Positions 9,074 through 16,319 of a stretch of DNA of 35,970 bases are shown here, piece by piece. The stretch spans positions 1-35,970 of the forward strand of contig JAFUQZ010000044.1 of assembly GCA_017472085.1 (NCBI GenBank), given 5' to 3'. Within the stretch, counting starts at the first letter, position 1; each line of letters begins with the position of its first letter. The notes under the pieces were generated by a model, which saw only the letters and a program-made list of their open reading frames with translations, ran no database searches and had not been told where the DNA came from. Origin of the DNA: Akkermansia sp. (GTDB lineage Bacteria > Verrucomicrobiota > Verrucomicrobiia > Verrucomicrobiales > Akkermansiaceae). A program made the translations under genes and the position numbers.

Positions 9074-10405
9074 ATGACGGTTGTTCGTAGCTTAATGGTT
9101 GCTCTTGCTTTGTCGGCTCCGCTCTTTGGGGCAGAGAAAGTGATGTTCGTGGGGGATTCCATCACGCATGGCGTGGGGGCGGGCTCGTACCGCTGGCCGT
9201 TGCACCGGCTCTGGGTGGATAACGGGATGCGCTTTGAGGTGGTGGGAGTGCATGTGGGCAATCACAGCCGCGGGATTGCTCCCGGTACGACATACGGCGG
9301 GGTGGCATTCAACAATCGGCACTCGGCCATGTGCAGCGAGCGTGCATACGAGATAGCCGGGCGCAGAAATGTCTCCGGGCGGCTGGGCAACAGCAATATC
9401 CATGATTGGCTCGGATTGGATGCGAGCTATTCCGGAAAGTTCCGCATCGAGCCCGCCTCGCAGATGCCCGATTTATTCTTCATCCTCATCGGCACCAACG
9501 ATGCTCTGGGGGAAAACGCACTGCGCGGGGGTGTGGGAGCAGGGGATAACGCGGCAGTACTGCGGAAGAATATGCTGGGGGAGGGCGGGGATATGGACAC
9601 CATCATCGGTGCCATGCGGCGCGCCAATCCGAAAGCCAACATCGTGGTGCTGAGCATTCCCGGCTGGCATGATACGATACAGCCGGATAATACCGCAGCG
9701 GCAGATTTTGCGGCGGTGCTGGAATTTAATCGAGCATACGCTGCGTGGGCTGTGTCCCGCGGTGTCACCTTTGTGGATATCAGCAGCTCGCTCCGCGATT
9801 ATACCCGCGCGGATAAGCCCGGTGTGGCGGTGCCTGCGTTCCTTCAGCCCTTTGACCACCTGCACCCCTCGCCGCAGGGGGATTTGCTCATCGCCGGTGC
9901 TGTGGCACAGAAACTCGGCTGGCCGGGGGCAACGGCGGGTTTGCCGCGCCGTGAGGTGGCGAACAAAGCTGCTCACTCCCCCCTGCGCAAGGCATGGTGC
10001 CAACAGCGGAAAGATGCCGGATTCACCTGCCGCATGAAGCTGCTGGATATGGCGTCTCCCCAAGAATCCTGTAGCGGGGAAATCCTGGCGGAAATGACTT
10101 GTGGCAGAGGGCATGTGCAGGTGCTGGACTGCGGCATTCGCTGGGGTGGGGACAGGATGCTCTGCGCCGGACAAATGGGAAATCTTGTGGATGTGACCAT
10201 GGCGTATGTGCCGGAGCCGACGGTGACAGGGGCATCCCCCGGCTACTATGTCTGGTGGGGTGAGCGGCTCATCGGCGAAGCGCTCCCGGGACTGCCGGAT
10301 CAGGTGCAGCCGGCTCTCGAAATCCGCGGAGGAAAAGGCATCAAGGTAACAGGCGGAATGATAGAGAACACGGCATACGCACCGATTACCGCTGCGGCGG
10401 ATTGA
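9074..10405 (+). CDS. Secreted SGNH/GDSL-family esterase
   Basis: An exported hydrolase of 443 residues. I chose the ATG at 9074 over the in-frame GTG at 9011 because it begins a clean signal peptide (MTVVRSLMVALALSAPLFGA) and has AGGA at 9065-9068. The SGNH blocks are all present: FVGDSITHG with nucleophile S29, a glycine/asparagine block, GTND at 140-143, and DHLH giving D261 and H264. This family removes acyl groups, often acetyl, from sugars or lipids. Roughly 130 residues follow the catalytic domain (from about 310) and look beta-rich; I do not recognise them. The substrate is unknown; deacetylation of a host or dietary glycan would suit a mucosal organism. It is probably not part of the restriction cassette. 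Confidence 0.85.
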   Translation: MTVVRSLMVALALSAPLFGAEKVMFVGDSITHGVGAGSYRWPLHRLWVDNGMRFEVVGVHVGNHSRGIAPGTTYGGVAFNNRHSAMCSERAYEIAGRRNVSGRLGNSNIHDWLGLDASYSGKFRIEPASQMPDLFFILIGTNDALGENALRGGVGAGDNAAVLRKNMLGEGGDMDTIIGAMRRANPKANIVVLSIPGWHDTIQPDNTAAADFAAVLEFNRAYAAWAVSRGVTFVDISSSLRDYTRADKPGVAVPAFLQPFDHLHPSPQGDLLIAGAVAQKLGWPGATAGLPRREVANKAAHSPLRKAWCQQRKDAGFTCRMKLLDMASPQESCSGEILAEMTCGRGHVQVLDCGIRWGGDRMLCAGQMGNLVDVTMAYVPEPTVTGASPGYYVWWGERLIGEALPGLPDQVQPALEIRGGKGIKVTGGMIENTAYAPITAAAD

Positions 10406-10454
10406 CACGCTGCGGTTCTGATTCGGCTTGCCAGAGCGGAGGTAGAGGAGTATA

Positions 10455-12002
10455 ATGCGCGCCGTTATGAAACAGTACGCACAGCAACTTCTGCGTTACC
10501 CCGATATGGGGATATCTCTGGATCTTTCTCAGCTGCCGCTTACTCCCGAGTTCCTGGCAGAGATGAAACCTCTCATCGACCGTGCCTACAGCGACATTGC
10601 TGCGCTGGAGAGCGGCGTGATTGCCAACCCGGATGAGAACCGCATGGTCGGTCATTACTGGCTGCGCAACAGCGCTATCGCTCCCACTCCGGAGCTGCGT
10701 GCGGCCATTGACGGCCCGCTGGCTGATTTGAAGGCATTTGCAGCCGATGTGCTGGGCGGAAAGATTCTCGCCCCCAACGGGCAGAAATACAGCACCTGTC
10801 TGGTGATTGGTATCGGTGGCTCGGCTCTGGGCCCGGAGCTGGTGGCAGATGCTTTGCCGGCGGATGGCCTCAACATGGCATTCCTGGACAATACCGACCC
10901 GGACGGCATGTACAAGGTGCTGGACACGCTGCCGCTGACCGAGACGCTCGTGGTGGTCATCTCCAAGAGCGGCGGTACTCCTGAGACCCGCAACGGTATG
11001 GTCTGTGCTCAGGCTTATTTTGCGGACAAGGGAGTGGCGTTTGCACCGCAGGCGGTGGCCGTGACCGGTGTGGGTTCCACGCTGGACAAGGTGGCCGTGG
11101 CTGAGGGCTGGCTGAAGCGTTTCCCCATGGAAGACTGGGTGGGCGGCCGCACCTCTGAGACCTCCGTCGTGGGGCTGGTTCCCGCCTCCCTTCAGGGCGT
11201 GGATATCGACAGCCTGCTGAAGGGTGCTGCGGATATGGATGCCCGCACCCGTGTGGCCGATACGGCTTCCAACATGTCCATGCGCCTGGCTCTGGCCTGG
11301 TATGCCGCCGGTGAGGGGCGCGGTAAAAAGGATATGGTGGTGCTGCCGTACAAGGATAGTCTGGTGCTTTTCTCCAAGTACCTCCAGCAGCTCATCATGG
11401 AGTCCCTCGGCAAGGAACTGGACCTGGACGGCAAGACGGTTCACCAGGGCATTTCCGTGTACGGCAACAAGGGTTCCACCGACCAGCATGCCTACGTGCA
11501 GCAGCTGCGCGACGGTATCAACAACTTCTTCGTCACCTTCATTGAGGTGCGTCAGGCTCCCACCGATACGGTGAAAGTGGAGGGCGAGTTTACTGCAGGC
11601 GACTACCTGCAGGGCTTCCTGCGCGGTACGCGCAAGGCGCTGACGGAGAGCGGCCGTCAGAATATCACCATCTCCATTCCCACGGTGAATGCCTACACTC
11701 TCGGCCAGCTTATTGCACTCTTTGAGCGTGCGGTGAGCTTCTATGCCAGTCTCATTCACATCAACGCCTACCACCAGCCCGGTGTGCAGGCCGGAAAGCT
11801 GGCTGCCAATGTATTCCTGAAGCTGCTGGCGGCTGCCGAAGCGGCGTTGACGACCGAGCCTGCCACGGCTGCCGATATTGCCGCCAGGGTTTCCGCAGAC
11901 GAGGAAGACACCTACCACGCACTGGTACACATTGCCGAATCCGGCAAGGCTGTCTGGACGCTGGGTGAGTGCCCCTGCTGCGATACCTTCGCAAAGGCAT
12001 AA
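10455..12002 (+). CDS. pgi: Glucose-6-phosphate isomerase
   Basis: A 515-residue cytosolic enzyme that interconverts glucose 6-phosphate and fructose 6-phosphate. Diagnostic stretches are VIGIGGSALGPELVADAL near residue 115, SKSGGTPETRNGM near 170, and GNKGSTDQHAYVQQLRDG near 340, which carries the sugar-isomerase signature. The last 60 residues form a small extension (DIAARVSADEEDTYHALVHI...CPCCDTFAKA) not found in all family members; it looks like a short helical add-on. A strong ribosome site GAGGAG (10445-10450) precedes the ATG at 10455; a second ATG four codons later is less well placed. A clear terminator follows at 12027-12067, so pgi probably ends its own transcript. Confidence 0.95.
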   Translation: MRAVMKQYAQQLLRYPDMGISLDLSQLPLTPEFLAEMKPLIDRAYSDIAALESGVIANPDENRMVGHYWLRNSAIAPTPELRAAIDGPLADLKAFAADVLGGKILAPNGQKYSTCLVIGIGGSALGPELVADALPADGLNMAFLDNTDPDGMYKVLDTLPLTETLVVVISKSGGTPETRNGMVCAQAYFADKGVAFAPQAVAVTGVGSTLDKVAVAEGWLKRFPMEDWVGGRTSETSVVGLVPASLQGVDIDSLLKGAADMDARTRVADTASNMSMRLALAWYAAGEGRGKKDMVVLPYKDSLVLFSKYLQQLIMESLGKELDLDGKTVHQGISVYGNKGSTDQHAYVQQLRDGINNFFVTFIEVRQAPTDTVKVEGEFTAGDYLQGFLRGTRKALTESGRQNITISIPTVNAYTLGQLIALFERAVSFYASLIHINAYHQPGVQAGKLAANVFLKLLAAAEAALTTEPATAADIAARVSADEEDTYHALVHIAESGKAVWTLGECPCCDTFAKA

Positions 12003-12026
12003 AACGCGCTGCTTAAACTGTTTACC

Positions 12027-12067
12027 AACCGCCTCCAACCGTTTACCTGCGGTTCGGAGGCGGTTTT
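12027..12067 (+). terminator. Rho-independent terminator after pgi
   Basis: Arms 12027-12040 and 12051-12065 pair over about 14 bp with a single bulged base and a 10-nt loop. Five T residues follow on the right arm. It starts 25 bp after the pgi stop and lies only 14 bp before the next start codon, so the next gene must depend on read-through or on a promoter inside or just after this hairpin. Confidence 0.88.
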
Positions 12068-12080
12068 TGTCTCAACAGGC

Positions 12081-12926
12081 ATGACGAGAATGTGTCTGTT
12101 GCTGTTGGCGGCGGCCGTGTTGCTGCCGGGGTGTCGTACCAGATTGGACATGGGCATTTCTGCGGTGAATCCGCCGGAGAGAATGCCGGAAGTTCAAGCC
12201 TGGAGCAAGGGAGAGAAACTGACCATGGGAGCCGATACCGGCTCCCAGCTTCCGGCAGTTGTTTTCCCGGTAACAGCTACAAAGCTGGGAAGCAAAATCC
12301 GATGGGGCAAACCTGTCCAGCCCGGCTCTCTCTCGGTGAGCCTGACGAGAAATGGTTCACCCGTGCAGGAGAATTGCCCGGTGGTGCATTCGTTTTTTGC
12401 TACAACGGATGGGTTGATAGGCTGGCCGGAGCTGCGGAAGCACGTCTGGCATCTGGACTATGACAAGGGAAAACACGAGTTCCGGGCGACGCTGCCGCCG
12501 GAGGTGCGCCAATGGGACAGCGTGGCGGTGCGGAAGTGGGGGCGTCCCATGGTTCATATCAAAGGCCTGGGCGACTGCCTGTTAGATAGTGGTGCTCCCC
12601 ATGCCGTCTACCTGCCGCCGGATAAGTGGAAACGCTTTCTGAAATCATATCCGCAGGCCCGCATTCTGCAATTCAGCGGTGACAGCCCGGCGGCGGGCGG
12701 CTATTTCCGCATTGCGGTGGTACCGGTGCCGAAATTACAGCTGGGTCGCCTGCAGCTGGAGAACGTGATGGTCTGCGAGAGTTTCTTCAAGTCACCGCAT
12801 GTGGTGCTGGGAACCCAGATATTGGAGCAGGTGGAGGTCTGGCTGGACGGGCCGGGCAGACGCCTCTATTTCCGACCGTCCGCGCCGGTTACATCCGATC
12901 AAAAAGTCCTTTCTTTGTCGGTCTGA
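12081..12926 (+). CDS. Lipoprotein with retropepsin-like aspartyl protease domain
   Basis: A 281-residue predicted lipoprotein. The signal peptide ends in a lipobox, LLPGC, at residues 15-19. The C-terminal half carries the single-domain aspartyl protease pattern: CLLDSGAPHAVYLP with D169-S170-G171-A172, and near the end VVLGTQILEQVEVWLD followed by GRRLYF, which matches the closing hydrophobic-G and strand elements of this fold. A second possible motif, ADTGSQLPAVVFP, sits at 51-63 with D52-T53-G54, so the protein might hold two aspartates in one chain, though the N-terminal copy lacks obvious flanking strands. It would act outside the inner membrane. The ribosome site is weak. Its end overlaps the convergent CHASE2 gene by 38 bp. 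Protease activity is inferred from the motif only. Confidence 0.7.
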   Translation: MTRMCLLLLAAAVLLPGCRTRLDMGISAVNPPERMPEVQAWSKGEKLTMGADTGSQLPAVVFPVTATKLGSKIRWGKPVQPGSLSVSLTRNGSPVQENCPVVHSFFATTDGLIGWPELRKHVWHLDYDKGKHEFRATLPPEVRQWDSVAVRKWGRPMVHIKGLGDCLLDSGAPHAVYLPPDKWKRFLKSYPQARILQFSGDSPAAGGYFRIAVVPVPKLQLGRLQLENVMVCESFFKSPHVVLGTQILEQVEVWLDGPGRRLYFRPSAPVTSDQKVLSLSV

Positions 12927-14241
12927 GCACACAGACGGCAATCAGAAACAGCAGCCAGCATACCAGCAGCGTCGATATCGGTACCCATGTGACCGTGCAC
13001 ACCAGCCAGGCTTCCCGGAGCAGCCAGAGCGGGAGGAACAGCAGAATCGGCCAGCGCAGAATGCCGTGGAAACGCGGCAGGATGAACAGAATGAGCAGCA
13101 GGCTGATGATGGCGATGCCGTACTGCTTCCATCCGCTCAGCAGGACATGCTCCTGCAGGGCGTGACCGCCCACGATGCGCTGTGCCGTTTCGTGGGTGAC
13201 CTTTTCTGTCCCGGCCAGCTGGGAAACCGTGAGAGCCAGTCGCTCCAGCCGCCGGGGGGTATTCTGCTTCGGGGCGGGTTCTTCCATGACCACGCAGGAA
13301 TTGTCCCCCAGAGTTGTGCGGATGTTGTTGCCGCTCACCACATCGGATAAGGCCAGCGAAACGACTTTTGCCTCGTTGATTCGGGTGCGGCCGTGTCTGT
13401 CCAGCGGGCGGGTGATACCGCCGTAGGTGATGCTTTCTCCCAGCTTCACCTGCACATCCTCGGATTTGAGCCCCAGGCGCAGGAGAGCCAGACGGAAAGG
13501 CAGCGTGGGAATCGTCTCACCATTCCACCGCACCAGCAGGGGAAAGGACATTTTTTCTACGGCAGAGGGTTTGTGAGTGTGCGGCTCATCCTGCAACCAG
13601 TCCGGCGCCCACACCACGGCCAGCGAATCCGGGGTGGAGGTCAGGCTGTTGGGAAGCGGGCGGTTGGCAATGGGCAACCCACGGGCATCGCCCTGCACGT
13701 TTTCTGCCGGTATGGCAGACTGCCGCAGCTCCAGCGGGGTGAAATCCGGCTGGGCGGCCGTGCGGCCCCGAAGCCCGGCCACCGCATGCGGGAAAGACTG
13801 CATGACCCGGCAGAACATTTCGCGCGACATATCGCCCGTTTCCTGCTGCCAGGTGAGGGGAGAGGAGAGGGCGATATCCTGCACTCCCTCCTGCTTCAGC
13901 CGATTCAACAGCACGGCCATGTCCTGCGGCCCCAGGGGCAGGGCGGCAAAGCTGGCGGCACAGGCGGCATTGTTGAGCTCCACCATTCCCACCGTCGGGC
14001 AGATGAGCTCGCGGTGCTCCACGGTGTAGGATTCCATCTGTGTTTCACTGCCGGCCGGCACCAGCTGGATATGCTCACCGTTTTTCGGAAAAATCCCGCG
14101 GAGGCTGTTGGCGTAGTCGTAGATCCGGTGTTCCGGGAGAAAGGCGCGCCCGATGAACCAGGCTGCAACGATGAGCCCGGTCCAGAGCAGGACGCCGATG
14201 ATACTGACGCGGCGTTTTATTTTGCGACGGGAAGAAGACAT
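12889..14241 (-). CDS. CHASE2-domain membrane protein without an output domain
   Basis: A 450-residue membrane protein. One helix near residues 13-33 is followed by a long extracytoplasmic region, then three hydrophobic segments close together (about 360-440) and a short positively charged tail. The soluble region ends in the pattern PTLPFRLALLRLGL...GGITRPLDRHGRTRINE, close to the second half of a CHASE2 sensor domain, which is also normally followed by three membrane helices. In known proteins a kinase, cyclase or phosphatase follows; here the chain stops. It may signal through a partner or have another role. The start overlaps the end of the upstream kinase gene by 25 bp, so the two are co-translated. 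The ligand is unknown. Confidence 0.65.
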   Translation of the reverse strand: MSSSRRKIKRRVSIIGVLLWTGLIVAAWFIGRAFLPEHRIYDYANSLRGIFPKNGEHIQLVPAGSETQMESYTVEHRELICPTVGMVELNNAACAASFAALPLGPQDMAVLLNRLKQEGVQDIALSSPLTWQQETGDMSREMFCRVMQSFPHAVAGLRGRTAAQPDFTPLELRQSAIPAENVQGDARGLPIANRPLPNSLTSTPDSLAVVWAPDWLQDEPHTHKPSAVEKMSFPLLVRWNGETIPTLPFRLALLRLGLKSEDVQVKLGESITYGGITRPLDRHGRTRINEAKVVSLALSDVVSGNNIRTTLGDNSCVVMEEPAPKQNTPRRLERLALTVSQLAGTEKVTHETAQRIVGGHALQEHVLLSGWKQYGIAIISLLLILFILPRFHGILRWPILLFLPLWLLREAWLVCTVTWVPISTLLVCWLLFLIAVCVLRPTKKGLFDRM

Positions 14242-15182
14242 GCGGCGGCGGCGGTTGCGGGTGACCCCGGCGGGGTGTTATCGATGACGTGACGCAGGGC
14301 GGTGAGTGCGGCGGGAATCTGCTCCAGATACCAGGATTTGCCCATGTTGTACCCGATGTTGGCGAAGGCTCCCAACGCCTGCATGAGGCGCTGCATGGCG
14401 CAGGCGGAGAAAACATCGGTGCGGAGGGAATGCCCGCTTTGTTCGCTCCAGTAGCGGAGAATTATCCGGCGGGAGTCCGACCCGAGCTCCATGTACGGGT
14501 CATAGAGCAGGGAGGCGAGGTCATATTCCGCCAGCCCCATACGCATGCCCTGAAAATCGATGAGCCATGCCTTTCCGTCTTTCAACATGATATTCTGGCT
14601 CTGGCAATCGCGGTGAACAGGCACGCGCGGCAGGGAGGCCAGCCAATCAGCCATGTCCTGCAGGGCGGGGTGGCTCAGAAAGCTCTCCGGCTTCTGGCCC
14701 GCATGTCTGCCGATGAAATGTTCGGCAAAGTACTCCTGCTCCCAGCGGTACATGGCGGCATCGAAGGCCGGTTGCAGCTCCCAATCCGGGTTCAGCTGCC
14801 GGAAAGGAATCAGGGTATCGATAGCTCGGCGGTAGGCCTCCAGCTTTTCCTCCTCCGGGGCGTTTTTCAGAGAGAGCAGGTCAATCGTTCCCAAATCCTC
14901 TGTCAGGCATGCTCCGCAGGCATCCGGCAGGCTCAGCTCTGCCGCAATGGCCGGTACGCGGATACCGGCTGCCGCCAGCCCACGTGCGGCGGGGAGGAAG
15001 GAATTGTTGTCCGCGCGGGCGCCTGTCCAGTAAATGGCCATCAGCCCGTGGACGCGCATGATGCTGCGACCGGATGCACCGGAGGCTACCGGTTCGAGCA
15101 TCTCCGGGCTTGTTTCCCTGCCGGTATGTTGCTGAGCCAGAGCTGCCAGAATCCGGCGGGCTGATGAAGTGGGAGCGGTCAT
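14217..15182 (-). CDS. Aminoglycoside phosphotransferase-fold small-molecule kinase
   Basis: A 321-residue cytosolic kinase of the APH family. The catalytic loop reads VHRDCQSQNIML and the metal-binding motif LIDFQGMRMGLAEYDLASLL, with the HRD...N and DFQ residues in place. The N-terminal part has GASGRSIMRV in place of the usual nucleotide loop. The DFQ-G-xx-DLASLL form is seen in AmgK, the sugar kinase of cell-wall recycling, so N-acetylmuramate or a similar amino sugar is a plausible substrate; no MurU-like partner is nearby. Resistance to aminoglycosides is unlikely from this subgroup. The open frame extends further upstream, but the ATG at 15182 is 7 bp after the stop of the previous gene and begins the family-like sequence. 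It overlaps the CHASE2 gene by 25 bp. Confidence 0.78.
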   Translation of the reverse strand: MTAPTSSARRILAALAQQHTGRETSPEMLEPVASGASGRSIMRVHGLMAIYWTGARADNNSFLPAARGLAAAGIRVPAIAAELSLPDACGACLTEDLGTIDLLSLKNAPEEEKLEAYRRAIDTLIPFRQLNPDWELQPAFDAAMYRWEQEYFAEHFIGRHAGQKPESFLSHPALQDMADWLASLPRVPVHRDCQSQNIMLKDGKAWLIDFQGMRMGLAEYDLASLLYDPYMELGSDSRRIILRYWSEQSGHSLRTDVFSACAMQRLMQALGAFANIGYNMGKSWYLEQIPAALTALRHVIDNTPPGSPATAAAACLLPVAK

Positions 15183-15189
15183 GCAGGCG

Positions 15190-15621
15190 TTAATGGAGCT
15201 TGAAGAATTGCAGCTTTTCCTCCGAATCAGTTGTCTCCTCCTGTGGGGGGGCGGGGGCTTCGTTCGGTTGCGTCTCTGCCGGTGCGGCAGCAGGGAGTTC
15301 TTCGGGAATCGGGAAGTAGCGCTCCGGCATTTTTCGCGGCGTGCAGCCCTGTTGTGCACGGGGGGAAGCGGCGTGTTGCACCGGACGTTTGTTCTGCATG
15401 ACTTCCGCAATGGTTCGCTGCTGTCCCGTCCGGCAGAGGAGCTGTACCAGCAGGAGAATGACAGTTGCCACGGCCAGCGGATGAAGGATGACGACCAGTC
15501 CGCTGATAAAGTCTCCGGCATCTGCATACCGACCGTACAGACAGTATCGCACCGTGTTGAATAAACCACACAGCGCAAAGACAGAAGCCACAATGTAGCC
15601 TGTGATGACGGCAAGGCGCAT
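15190..15621 (-). CDS. Small two-helix membrane protein, unknown function
   Basis: A 143-residue protein with two membrane segments (roughly residues 5-25 and 40-62) and a soluble tail rich in proline, alanine, glutamine and glutamate, ending EEKLQFFKLH. I do not recognise a family. The start matters: an upstream ATG at 15663 overlaps a near-perfect promoter (-35 at 15654-15659, -10 at 15632-15637), so it cannot be on the transcript; the ATG at 15621 lies 10 nt after the -10 box. The gene heads an operon with the kinase (7 bp gap) and the CHASE2 protein, and may anchor or regulate one of them, which is speculation. Confidence 0.75.
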   Translation of the reverse strand: MRLAVITGYIVASVFALCGLFNTVRYCLYGRYADAGDFISGLVVILHPLAVATVILLLVQLLCRTGQQRTIAEVMQNKRPVQHAASPRAQQGCTPRKMPERYFPIPEELPAAAPAETQPNEAPAPPQEETTDSEEKLQFFKLH

Positions 15622-15631
15622 AACGCCGCTT

Positions 15632-15659
15632 ATTCTACCAAATAGCGGTGTCCTGTCAA
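15632..15659 (-). promoter_or_regulatory. Promoter of the membrane protein-kinase-CHASE2 operon
   Basis: On the minus strand TTGACA (15654-15659) is followed after 16 nt by TAGAAT (15632-15637). Only 10 nt separate the -10 box from the ATG at 15621, so the start of transcription should fall about 3-4 nt before the start codon, giving an essentially leaderless mRNA. Confidence 0.82.
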
Positions 15660-15721
15660 GCATAAGGCACGTTCCCGACGCGCACGCGTACGACTTTCTG
15701 CAACGGAGCGTAATAATAGGC

Positions 15722-15750
15722 TTGACAGCGGCGTTAGCCTTCGCTAAACT
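15722..15750 (+). promoter_or_regulatory. Promoter of the heavy-metal efflux operon
   Basis: TTGACA (15722-15727), a 17-nt spacer and TAAACT (15745-15750), with the first gene starting at 15780. A small dyad, TTAGC/GCTAA (15734-15738 and 15743-15747), lies across the spacer and -10 and could bind a regulator. The promoter diverges from the one at 15632-15659, and both contain the 10-mer AGCGGCGTTA. Confidence 0.8.
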
Positions 15751-15779
15751 TCCCGCGACGAGAAATCCCTGTTCGAACC

Positions 15780-16178
15780 ATGTCCCGATTCCTGAAAGTC
15801 ATGCAGGTATTGATTCTTCTGTTGCTGCCGGTGCTGGCAGCCGGGACTTCCTTGGAGGTGTGCAAGGGGCGGGGTGTCGCTCTTTTCCATGAGAACCAGC
15901 AGCACATGACGTGTTGCGGGCATCATGAGGGGCAGGTGGTGCCGGTGGATGAATCCTGTCATTGTTCGCATCACCACCACCATGAGCAGGTGTATCTGCT
16001 CATGGATATAGGCGAACGCCCCGTGCGCTTGTATATCGCTGACGCGGCTGCGATTCAACCGACCGCTCCGCTTTGCCTGCCGCTTGTTGATCGGCGGGAA
16101 CCCGCCGTTGCGGCATCGGCCCCGCCCGGGAGAAAGCTATCACCGTCAGGGTGTTATCTGCTTCCGTTGATTTGTTGA
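15780..16178 (+). CDS. Exported Cys/His-rich small protein of the metal efflux operon
   Basis: A 132-residue protein with a signal peptide (MSRFLKVMQVLILLLLPVLA). The mature part holds a dense set of metal ligands: CCGHHEG, then CHCSHHHHHEQ, plus further Cys near both ends. No enzyme domain is visible. It is the first gene behind the operon promoter, ahead of a complete RND metal pump, so binding copper, zinc or a similar ion in the periplasm and passing it to the pump, or sensing it, is the likely role. Small Cys/His proteins of this kind often accompany Cus/Czc-type systems, but I cannot place it in a named family. The ribosome site is weak. A 141-bp gap to the next gene contains a (TC)8 tract. 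Confidence 0.72.
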   Translation: MSRFLKVMQVLILLLLPVLAAGTSLEVCKGRGVALFHENQQHMTCCGHHEGQVVPVDESCHCSHHHHHEQVYLLMDIGERPVRLYIADAAAIQPTAPLCLPLVDRREPAVAASAPPGRKLSPSGCYLLPLIC

Positions 16179-16202
16179 TTGTTCTGAGCCGTGCACGTCG
16201 TG

Positions 16203-16218
16203 TCTCTCTCTCTCTCTC
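16203..16218 (+). repeat. (TC)8 dinucleotide tract before the TolC-like gene
   Basis: Eight TC units stand in the leader of the outer-membrane efflux gene. An ATG at 16191 reads through the tract in the same frame as that gene. The tract can also pair with GGAGAGGGAG about 25 nt downstream. Such tracts slip easily and could alter expression between cells. Confidence 0.85.
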
Positions 16219-16319
16219 CGTCGTGTGCCTGTGGCTTTTTGGAGAGGGAGCAGAAGCTTTTACCATCATCTGATTTTTTAATGGAACGATTTATGAAATT
16301 CATACACAGAAAGGCCCGC

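Noticed and set aside
10386..12038. Long minus-strand frame opposite pgi
   Set aside because: Complete, well-conserved pgi lies on the plus strand; the opposite product has no recognisable features.
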